Assembly (NCBI GenBank): GCA_964526475.1
Contig: CAZGKF010000034.1
Coordinates: forward strand, 1 to 40,947
Reading direction: 5' to 3'
DNA from: CAYVTV01 sp964526475
GTDB lineage: Bacteria > Bacteroidota > Bacteroidia > Bacteroidales > GCA-2748055
Length of the DNA stretch: 40,947 bases
Below, in pieces: positions 34,068 through 40,947 of this stretch. The notes beneath the pieces were generated by a model that saw only the letters and a program-made list of their open reading frames with translations, did not search any database and was not told the DNA's origin. Position 1 is the first letter of the stretch; each line of letters opens with the position of its first letter. Position numbers and translations under genes: made by a program.

Positions 34068-34095
34068 TTGTTCATGAACAAAACTTTGGCCAAAG
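34068..34095. promoter_or_regulatory. Two adjacent perfect palindromes upstream of the SurA-like gene
   Basis: ttgttcatgaacaa (34068-34081, 14 bp) and ctttggccaaag (34084-34095, 12 bp) are each perfectly self-complementary and are separated by two bases. They lie 61-88 bp before the ATG (34007, minus strand), just after the stop of the preceding gene. The absence of a loop and of a T-run argues for protein binding, not termination. Confidence 0.45.
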
Positions 34096-34110
34096 AAGAT
34101 TTAAGCCTTG

Positions 34111-34962
34111 CTATTTATAAATTTCAGCCATATTACGGCTTATTCCTTCTTTATATACAAGATTTTCAAGCTCCTTTATCAGGGTTATCTTTCTTTTATT
34201 CAGCAAAACATTCCTGATATCCCCTGCAACCATTTCTACTGGAGCGGTTTCTTTCTCAGGGATATGTTCAAATATATGAATGAAATAATGATAAAGACTG
34301 TCTCTTGCTTCAATATTCCTGTTATATATCAAAAATCTTCCCGGATTTTCAATTTTTATGGGGGTTTGTTGTATGAAATCTGTAAACCTTATCCAGTTCA
34401 AACTTTTAATAATAAAATTATCGGCATAAGAAATACAATATTGTTCAAGTTTTGCAAGATCTTCATCTCTCTCTGATCTGTAGAGAGTTCTTACGAGCGA
34501 TATCTGAGGAGCATTTACCGGGAGTTTAACGTAAGTGAGTTTTACTACATCGGTATTAAGTATATAATTGGAAGAATTCTCTGAATAATATCCTTCAATC
34601 TCTTTTTCATTAATTAATGTATCAAGTCTTTGCAATAAAAACTCCTGTTTGTATTTAAATGTCAGTAAGGAAGCCCGGTAATTTTCAAGTTGTTTCTCTA
34701 TGGAATAATTTGATCCTGCAAGATATTGTTCTGCTCTTCTTAAAAGAAGTTTATCCCTTATCCACTCTTCAATTATCCTTCTTGCAATTCTTATACTATC
34801 TTCTCCAGACAATCCTTTTGGCATCAGTTCTTCCATATCAACAGGGTAAAGATACATATCGAATACCCTGGCAATCGGTTTTTCTAAAGGCTCTTTAGCA
34901 AAGTAATTACAAGAGCCTATTATTAATAATACAGAACTAAATACTGCAACTAACGATTTCAT
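34111..34962 (-). CDS. PpiC/SurA-related lipoprotein, parvulin domain not evident
   Basis: The 283-residue protein has a lipoprotein signal with cysteine C18 (LLIIGSCNY). Residues 30-115 resemble the SurA-type N-terminal helical chaperone region (RRIIEEWIRDKLLLRRAEQY). The C-terminal half shows only YVKLPVNAP-like strands without the GG-x-GW/FG-hH pattern of an active parvulin. It lies between two parvulin genes, 1 bp after the larger one, which supports a chaperone-type lipoprotein in the same envelope pathway. Confidence 0.75.
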   Translation of the reverse strand: MKSLVAVFSSVLLIIGSCNYFAKEPLEKPIARVFDMYLYPVDMEELMPKGLSGEDSIRIARRIIEEWIRDKLLLRRAEQYLAGSNYSIEKQLENYRASLLTFKYKQEFLLQRLDTLINEKEIEGYYSENSSNYILNTDVVKLTYVKLPVNAPQISLVRTLYRSERDEDLAKLEQYCISYADNFIIKSLNWIRFTDFIQQTPIKIENPGRFLIYNRNIEARDSLYHYFIHIFEHIPEKETAPVEMVAGDIRNVLLNKRKITLIKELENLVYKEGISRNMAEIYK

Positions 34963-34963
34963 T

Positions 34964-36925
34964 TCATTCTGTGATTTTTGAAACTACTTCCCGGTTAATA
35001 AACACCGGATATTTGTTTCGGAGTTCATCAATCCATTCTTTATCAAGAAACTCCTGGTAATCGGTAAGGACAAGGCCTCTTGTTTCTTCAAGTTTTTTAT
35101 ATTCAGGAGGTAATATCCGGCGAATATATCTAAAAGAAAAAACTCCGTTATGTTCTATGTTCTTCCCTAAGCCTTTTTTCCATCTGGCAGCATCAATATG
35201 CTCATTGTCTCCTCTCTCAAATTTACCGGAGATAATTTCAACACAGGAAACAACTGTGTCATCCGGACATAATTGCCGGGCAAGCATTTCTTCACTAAAA
35301 TCCATATTACCGGCATTTTTAGATGTCAGTCTTCTCGCTCTTGCCAATAATGCAGGGTCTTTCACATTGATGATATAAGCATCCGCTCTGTTGTTCCATT
35401 TATAATTTTCAATATTATTATAAAAAAAATCTTCCAGACCAGAAGTATCTTTAACTGCTTTGCTCCATACCATCTTATCTGTCAGATCAAATAAAAGTAT
35501 TCCATCATGATACTCCTGTAAAATATATTTAATTTCCGGATACCTGTCTTCAAGTAAAGATTCTTCATATTTATATACTATTCCTTCGGAAAATTTTTTA
35601 AATTCATCATTAATAAACACCTTTATATCATAGGGAGGTATTTTATGCTGCATCTTTTCAAGATGCCCGGCAAAATCACGCTGCGTTATAAGAATATCAC
35701 CAATGGAAAATAACACATCATTGGGAATATCGTATTTTTCCGGTCTCCATCTGGCATTAAAGATACTTGTATCTACGATGGCATAAAAAATATTCAGGTT
35801 TTCAGAACTTAACTTAAAATTATGTATCTCTTTTAACTTTTTAATGAACTTTTCTTCAATATACTTTGAAAAACTTGCTGAGTTCATTCTTTCTTCTATA
35901 ACCTCTCTTTCTTTTTCAAAACTTCCGACAGGTTTTTTATCCATAAGTTTTATAATATGCCATCCATAGAACGATTTAACAGGTTCTGATATCTGTCCGG
36001 GGATTTCAAGAGAAAAAGCCGCATTTTCAAACTCCGGGATCATTTTTCCTATGGTGAACCAGGGTAATTCGCCTCCACTTGTCGCAGTACTTCTGTCGTC
36101 TGAATAAACTCTCACAATACTTTTAAAACTGGCTCCATTAATCAGGCTGTCATGTAAGCTATATATTTTCTCCTTTGCAGCATCAATCTTATCTTCCGGG
36201 GAATCCTCGGGAACGCTGATAAATATATGTGCTACCTGAACAGAACCTCTTGCAGGCCTTTCCCTTTGAACCTTAATAATATGATATCCGAACCTGGTTC
36301 TTACCGGCATGGAAATACTTCCTGGCAATGTTGAGTATGCAGCCTTTTCAAACTCGTAAACCATCTGGAAAACAGTAAACCACCCCAGATAACCTTTATT
36401 TGTTCGGGCAGATGGATCATCGGATTTTTGCTCAGCAATTACGCTAAAATCTTCCCCGTTAATTATATCAGACCTCAACAGCATAATATTATTCCATGCT
36501 GCAATTGTATCCTCAGGTGAAGCTTTCGGATCAAGATTTATAAGAATATGGCTTACTTCAAGATCTTTCAGCATTCGTTTATAAGCATCTGTATAAAACT
36601 GCTCCCTTATAACAGTATCCAGCATATAAGGCTTAATAAGTTCCTTCCTGTAGGCATTAAGCTCCTTTAAAAAATTCCCGGTAGTATCATATCCAAGGCT
36701 TTCAGCTTCCGTTACTTTAAGCTTGAAGTTAATAAATCTCTCAAGGAATTCCTCCATATCCTGCGTTTCATCCTTTATTAAGAATTTATTCTTATTATAT
36801 AATCTTTCAAATTCAATACGGCTGATACTTCTGTCCCCTATTGTTAAAATAATTTCGTCCTGTGATAAAACAACAGGGATACCAAAGAAAAAAGATACAA
36901 GAATTAATATAATCTTCATTTTCAT
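34964..36925 (-). CDS. Periplasmic peptidyl-prolyl isomerase with two parvulin domains
   Basis: The 653-residue protein has a signal peptide (to about residue 21), a SurA-like N-terminal domain (30-115) and two well-kept parvulin domains in tandem. The first is at about 123-222 (VSHILINLDP, GYLGWFT, FGYHIIKVQ) and the second at about 230-330 (VAHIFISVPE, GELPWFT, FYGWHIIKL). The remaining 320 residues are a helical region without recognised domains. It is the first and largest of the three chaperone genes, 64 bp downstream of guaB, and presumably folds outer-membrane proteins. Confidence 0.9.
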   Translation of the reverse strand: MKMKIILILVSFFFGIPVVLSQDEIILTIGDRSISRIEFERLYNKNKFLIKDETQDMEEFLERFINFKLKVTEAESLGYDTTGNFLKELNAYRKELIKPYMLDTVIREQFYTDAYKRMLKDLEVSHILINLDPKASPEDTIAAWNNIMLLRSDIINGEDFSVIAEQKSDDPSARTNKGYLGWFTVFQMVYEFEKAAYSTLPGSISMPVRTRFGYHIIKVQRERPARGSVQVAHIFISVPEDSPEDKIDAAKEKIYSLHDSLINGASFKSIVRVYSDDRSTATSGGELPWFTIGKMIPEFENAAFSLEIPGQISEPVKSFYGWHIIKLMDKKPVGSFEKEREVIEERMNSASFSKYIEEKFIKKLKEIHNFKLSSENLNIFYAIVDTSIFNARWRPEKYDIPNDVLFSIGDILITQRDFAGHLEKMQHKIPPYDIKVFINDEFKKFSEGIVYKYEESLLEDRYPEIKYILQEYHDGILLFDLTDKMVWSKAVKDTSGLEDFFYNNIENYKWNNRADAYIINVKDPALLARARRLTSKNAGNMDFSEEMLARQLCPDDTVVSCVEIISGKFERGDNEHIDAARWKKGLGKNIEHNGVFSFRYIRRILPPEYKKLEETRGLVLTDYQEFLDKEWIDELRNKYPVFINREVVSKITE

Positions 36926-36989
36926 TATTCAGTTCTAAATGGTTTGGGATACATCATAATTTACTTCTTAAAAAAACAGAAATGTTATA

Positions 36990-38459
36990 TTACCTGCTAT
37001 AATTTGGAGCTTCCCGTGTTATGGTAATGTCATGAGGATGACTCTCAACAATACCTGCATTAGTGATCCTTACGAATCTGGCTTCCTGAAGTCTGCTTAT
37101 ATCATGTGATCCGCAATATCCCATACCTGCTTTTAAGCCGCCTGTCAATTGATATAATACTTCTGAAAGAGTCCCTTTATAAGGTACTCTTGCTTCAATT
37201 CCTTCCGGAACAAGTTTTTTAATGTCATCTTCAGCGTCCTGAAAATAACGGTCTTTTGATCCTGCCTGCATTGCTTCAATAGACCCCATACCCCGGTATG
37301 ATTTATATTTTCTCCCGTTATAAATAATCGTATCTCCGGGAGATTCTTCCACCCCGGCAAATAATGAGCCGGTCATAATGCTGTCGGCACCCGCAGCAAT
37401 AGCTTTAACAATATCGCCACTATAACGAACTCCACCATCAGCAATAACCGGAATACCACTTTTCTTTAAAGCTTTGGATACTGAATAAATAGCTGTTAAC
37501 TGAGGAATACCTACACCGGCTATAATTCTGGTAGTGCATATAGAACCCGGACCAATTCCCACTTTTACTGCATCAGCTCCGGCAGCTGCAAGAGCAAGTG
37601 CAGCACTCTCTGTTCCTATATTTCCAACCACCACATCAATTTCAGGATATGCACTCTTTATCGTTTTTAGTGTTTCAATCACACTTTTTGTATGACCATG
37701 TGCAGTGTCAATTACAAGCGCATCCACTCCCGATTCAACAAGGGTGCCTGCAACCTCTGTTACATCCAGGCTAACCCCTATAGCAGCAGCAACCATAAGC
37801 CTCCCCCGGTTATCCTTACAGGAATTAGGCCGGTCTTTTGACTTGGTAATATCTTTATAGGTTATTAGTCCTATGAGCTTATTATCTATATCAACAACAG
37901 GAAGTTTTTCAATTTTATGTCTCTGAAGAATTTCAGAAGCCATGTTCAGATCCGTCTTCCGGGTTGTAGTAATTATATTCTCCTTTGTCATTATTTCCCC
38001 AACAGGTCTTTTCATATTGGTTTCAAACCTCAAATCCCTGTTCGTAACAATACCTATAAGCACACCCCGGCTGTCGATTACTGGAATACCGCCAATCTTA
38101 AACTCTTTCATCAAATTAAGAGCGTCCGCAACACTTGATTCCTTTCCAATGGTAATAGGATCATGGATCATCACGCTTTCTGCTCTCTTAACTTTTTTTA
38201 CCTGCATGGATTGTTCATCCAGTGGCATATTTTTGTGAATAACACCTATGCCTCCTTCTCTGGCAATGGCAATAGCCATCTGAGCTTCGGTCACCGTGTC
38301 CATTGCAGCCGATACAATTGGAATATTGATGGAAATATTACGGGAAAACTTCGACCGAATCTCAGTATCCCTGGGCATAACCTCTGAATATTCCGGGATA
38401 AGCAGAACATCATCAAAAGTGAGCCCTTCGAAAATAATTTTATCTTTACTAAATGACAT
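36990..38459 (-). CDS. guaB: Inosine-5'-monophosphate dehydrogenase
   Basis: The enzyme oxidises IMP to XMP with NAD+, the committed step to GMP. The 489-residue protein starts with FEGLTFDDVLLIP (10-22), has two CBS domains at about 95-205, and carries the catalytic cysteine C308 in GIGPGSICTTR and the flap region YRGMGSIEAMQ. Length and motif order are standard. It diverges from recQ across a 229-bp gap that contains a 21-bp palindrome. The PPIase-OstA genes follow on the same strand. Confidence 0.97.
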   Translation of the reverse strand: MSFSKDKIIFEGLTFDDVLLIPEYSEVMPRDTEIRSKFSRNISINIPIVSAAMDTVTEAQMAIAIAREGGIGVIHKNMPLDEQSMQVKKVKRAESVMIHDPITIGKESSVADALNLMKEFKIGGIPVIDSRGVLIGIVTNRDLRFETNMKRPVGEIMTKENIITTTRKTDLNMASEILQRHKIEKLPVVDIDNKLIGLITYKDITKSKDRPNSCKDNRGRLMVAAAIGVSLDVTEVAGTLVESGVDALVIDTAHGHTKSVIETLKTIKSAYPEIDVVVGNIGTESAALALAAAGADAVKVGIGPGSICTTRIIAGVGIPQLTAIYSVSKALKKSGIPVIADGGVRYSGDIVKAIAAGADSIMTGSLFAGVEESPGDTIIYNGRKYKSYRGMGSIEAMQAGSKDRYFQDAEDDIKKLVPEGIEARVPYKGTLSEVLYQLTGGLKAGMGYCGSHDISRLQEARFVRITNAGIVESHPHDITITREAPNYSR

Positions 38460-38606
38460 TGCCTAATTTTTATTAAATTTAAATTGTGCCAAATTACAAA
38501 AAAATGAACAATTTCCTGTTTGTTTTATCCATCCATTCAATATATATTAATAGCAATTCAAAGAATAGTCTTTTATTTCATATGTATATATTTTATTTTT
38601 TACTAG

Positions 38607-38627
38607 AAATATGGAACTTCCATATTT
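38607..38627. promoter_or_regulatory. 21-bp perfect palindrome between guaB and recQ
   Basis: The arms aaatatggaa (38607-38616) and ttccatattt (38618-38627) are perfect complements around one central C. A further half-site, atggaagtttc (38657-38667), matches one arm region at 10 of 11 bases. The site lies 148 bp from the guaB ATG and 62 bp from the recQ ATG, a good position for a regulator of one or both genes. Confidence 0.5.
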
Positions 38628-38688
38628 TTATTCATGTGTTTCCGTTTGCCACAATCATGGAAGTTTCATCATACCAGATGTACAGATA

Positions 38689-40593
38689 ATGGATAAATTC
38701 ACGGAAATATTGTCTTTATACTGGGGATATAACAGGTTCAGACCCTTGCAGGAAGAAATCATCCAGTCAGTCTATTCCGGTAAAGATGCTCTTGCCCTTA
38801 TGCCAACCGGAGGAGGAAAATCTGTTACCTTTCAGGTGCCTGCTTTAGTAATGGAAGGTCTGTGCATTGTTGTAACACCTCTTATTGCACTCATGACCGA
38901 CCAGGTTGATAATCTCAAAAAAAGAAAGATCAAAGCAATTGCCATTCATTCAGGAATGACAAAGGAAGAAATAGACTTTTCCATTGATAATTGCATTTTC
39001 GGGGATTTTAAATTTCTATATGTCTCCCCTGAGCGTCTGGGAACTGAAATTTTCAGAACACGTCTGCCAAAAATGAATATTTGCATGATAGTGGTAGACG
39101 AAGCACACTGTATATCCCAGTGGGGTTATGACTTCCGTCCTTCATACCTGAAAATTGCTGAACTCAGGGATTTCATTCCTGAATCACCCATTCTGGCACT
39201 TACAGCTACAGCAACACCTGCAGTGATCAACGATATAACGGAAAAACTCAGGTTCAGGGAAAAAAATATTTTCAGAATAAGTTTCGAAAGAAAAAATATT
39301 CTATACAGAGTAGATAAAGTAGAGGATAAACTAAACCGGATGGAAAAAATCATTAATCAAACCAAGGGAACCGGTATAATTTATGTCCGTAACAGGAAGA
39401 AAACAGCTGATATTTCAGATTTCCTGAAGAAGAAAAATATAATCGCAGATTATTACCATGCTGGTCTGAGCTATGAAAACAGAATTCTTAAGCAATCTGC
39501 ATGGCAGAAGGGAAAATTAAGGATCATCGTCGCAACAAATGCTTTTGGTATGGGTATAGATAAACCCGATGTACGTATAGTCATACATTTCGACCTTCCC
39601 GACTCTCTGGAAGCATATTTTCAGGAAGCAGGAAGAGGAGGCAGGGATGAGAAGGAAGCGCTTGCCGTACTCCTGTATAATGAAAGTGATAGAAAAACAG
39701 CCGAAAACAGAATATCTGCAAATTTCCCGGAATTAAAAGTAGTTAAGAATGTATATCATGCTATCGGAAATTTCCTTCAGGTTCCCATCGGTTCCGGGAA
39801 AAACCAAAGCTATGATTTTATCTTCTCTGATTTCCTGTCACATTGCAAGATCAATGCACTGGTGGCCCACAGTTGCTTCCAGATCCTTCAGAGGGAAGGT
39901 TATATTGAATTAACCGAAGAGATCAATAAACCATCAAGAATTCATTTTCTTATCCATAGAGATGAATTATATAAATTCCAGGTTGCAAATGCCCACTTTG
40001 ATGGATTTATCAAACTCCTTTTACGATCATATACCGGATTGTTCTCCAGTTATGTTCCTGTTGACGAAAATATACTCGCAAAAAGATCCGGATTGAAAAT
40101 CAGGGATATATATAACTATCTCAACAAGCTTAAAAACCTCGGTATTATATCCTATATCCCGTCCAAAAAAAATCCGGTTATCATTTTTACCGAAGAACGA
40201 CTTGACATTCAAAACCTTAGCTTTTCAGTTGAAAATTATAAATTCCTTAAAGAAAGGTATATTGAAAAAATGAATGAGGTGTTAAATTATGCCTCTTCCG
40301 TGAACAAATGCCGAAGTCAGATACTATTAGCCTATTTCGGAGAAAAAGATTCTGTAAGGTGCGGACAATGCGATGTGTGTCAGACAAGAAACGAAATTGG
40401 ACTTAGCACCTATGAATTTGATATAATTCTTGAAGATCTTAAAAATAAAATTCTTAACAATCCTTGCCCGTTAAGGGAACTTATTGACCATGTTAGAGCT
40501 CCTGAAGAAAAAGTTCTGAAAGTCTTCAGGTGGCTGCTGGATCACGGGAAAATTATAAGAGATAAAAACAATCTTTACAGATGGAACAACTAA
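38689..40593 (+). CDS. recQ: ATP-dependent DNA helicase RecQ
   Basis: From the ATG at 38689 the product is 634 residues. An upstream in-frame ATG at 38611 would add 26 residues that fall over the palindrome and have no RecQ resemblance. Helicase motifs are plain: F17RPLQ (motif 0), MPTGGGKS (38-45), DEAHCISQWG (137-146), TATATP and the motif VI region QEAGRGGRDE. The zinc-binding RQC part has the cysteines in NKCRSQILLAYFGE and CGQCDVC. A last winged-helix-like segment (LRELIDHVRAPEEKVLKVFR) replaces the HRDC domain. This is the shorter of the RecQ forms common in Bacteroidota. It unwinds 3'-5' in recombination repair. Confidence 0.95.
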   Translation: MDKFTEILSLYWGYNRFRPLQEEIIQSVYSGKDALALMPTGGGKSVTFQVPALVMEGLCIVVTPLIALMTDQVDNLKKRKIKAIAIHSGMTKEEIDFSIDNCIFGDFKFLYVSPERLGTEIFRTRLPKMNICMIVVDEAHCISQWGYDFRPSYLKIAELRDFIPESPILALTATATPAVINDITEKLRFREKNIFRISFERKNILYRVDKVEDKLNRMEKIINQTKGTGIIYVRNRKKTADISDFLKKKNIIADYYHAGLSYENRILKQSAWQKGKLRIIVATNAFGMGIDKPDVRIVIHFDLPDSLEAYFQEAGRGGRDEKEALAVLLYNESDRKTAENRISANFPELKVVKNVYHAIGNFLQVPIGSGKNQSYDFIFSDFLSHCKINALVAHSCFQILQREGYIELTEEINKPSRIHFLIHRDELYKFQVANAHFDGFIKLLLRSYTGLFSSYVPVDENILAKRSGLKIRDIYNYLNKLKNLGIISYIPSKKNPVIIFTEERLDIQNLSFSVENYKFLKERYIEKMNEVLNYASSVNKCRSQILLAYFGEKDSVRCGQCDVCQTRNEIGLSTYEFDIILEDLKNKILNNPCPLRELIDHVRAPEEKVLKVFRWLLDHGKIIRDKNNLYRWNN

Positions 40594-40947
40594 TAAAGAA
40601 TTAGTATTTGCAAGTAATGGTGCCTCAATAATAAAAATATTGATTTATTTTGTACACAAAATCTTTGCTGGTGGTAATTTCAATTCCGTAAACAAATATC
40701 TTTAGAATAATAAGAACTATCCATTATAATGCTTGTAACATGAATTTAATGGAAGAATATTAAAAGAATCATTGGTGTCCGGTTAAAACTTATGAGTACT
40801 CCGTAAACCCTGATTCTATCTCGTCCCTACGGGACTTATGAAGTTGAAGGCTTACATTATTTTTCTACCAATATTTGATCCCTAACGTGGAAAAGCCAGA
40901 ACCAAACAAATAACAAATCTCAAAATACAAATAACAAATAAATTTCA
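40594..40947. repeat. Terminal non-coding stretch with short repeats
   Basis: There is no gene in the last 354 bases. gtccc (40823-40827) and gggac (40831-40835) form a small hairpin around tac. acaaataacaaat is repeated at 40906-40918 and 40927-40939. The phrase ctaccaatatttgatcccta near 40866 and the gtccctacgggac hairpin look like dispersed intergenic repeats of Bacteroidota genomes, recalled and not checked. Confidence 0.5.

Noticed and set aside
1..40947. tRNA, rRNA and known riboswitch genes
   Set aside because: Reading the intergenic gaps by eye gave no cloverleaf, rRNA segment or recognisable riboswitch core. A covariance-model scan would be needed to exclude small RNAs.

Overview
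The window looks like a chromosomal piece of an anaerobic or facultative member of the Bacteroidota, probably Bacteroidales/Marinilabiliales-like. The case rests on gene content and style: an SDR-type threonine dehydrogenase paired with Kbl, PorT-like, FadL-like and Omp85-like outer-membrane barrels, a RecQ/IMPDH/triple-PPIase/OstA block, an RseC-RnfBCDGEA operon, AT-rich DNA, almost no Shine-Dalgarno sequences, and TAnnTTTG-type -7 boxes before several genes. No rRNA, tRNA, CRISPR array or intact transposase was seen.

Layout. 1-3362: pabB, then the tdh-kbl pair that turns threonine into glycine and acetyl-CoA, all on the minus strand. 3589-4418: decayed NRAMP-family metal transporter. 4468-8176: gltX-tatD-like-tcdA cluster (the first two overlap by one base), then a small barrel protein. 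8177-8320: a headless winged-helix fragment. 8377-13679 (minus): a sulfur/electron-transfer run in the order octaheme c-type cytochrome of the tetrathionate reductase family, membrane cytochrome b, two half-size YeeE/YedE thiosulfate-transporter-like proteins (the second fused to a rhodanese-like domain), and a 4Fe-4S protein preceded by a 40-bp dyad. 14299-19865 (plus): RseC and the six Rnf subunits, with a repeat lodged between rnfE and rnfA. 19889-26272: HD phosphohydrolase, polyphosphate-glucokinase-like ROK kinase, a DUF1593/Sde182-type lipoprotein, a lone receiver domain, lysoplasmalogenase and an Omp85-like barrel. 26275-26506: a 232-bp element with 29-bp terminal inverted repeats. 26540-30726: FadL-like porin, a deleted DUF2807 lipoprotein, methyltransferase, ABC ATPase and cobalamin adenosyltransferase. 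30800-38459: a DUF2795 protein converging on an OstA-PPIase-PPIase-PPIase-guaB block, and a divergent recQ up to 40593. The last 350 bases hold only repeats.

How it fits together. Rnf couples ferredoxin and NAD to an ion gradient. The octaheme cytochrome plus cytochrome b could take quinol electrons to tetrathionate or another small oxidised S or N compound, and the YeeE/rhodanese pair would move thiosulfate-type sulfur. The PPIase/OstA block serves outer-membrane biogenesis and matches the many barrels encoded here. The most interesting material is the sulfur cluster (its rhodanese domain lacks the usual active-site cysteine but the protein ends in Gly-Gly-Cys-Ser), three gene remnants, the terminal-inverted-repeat element and several strong palindromes in promoter gaps. 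I see no wholly new defence or mobile system.
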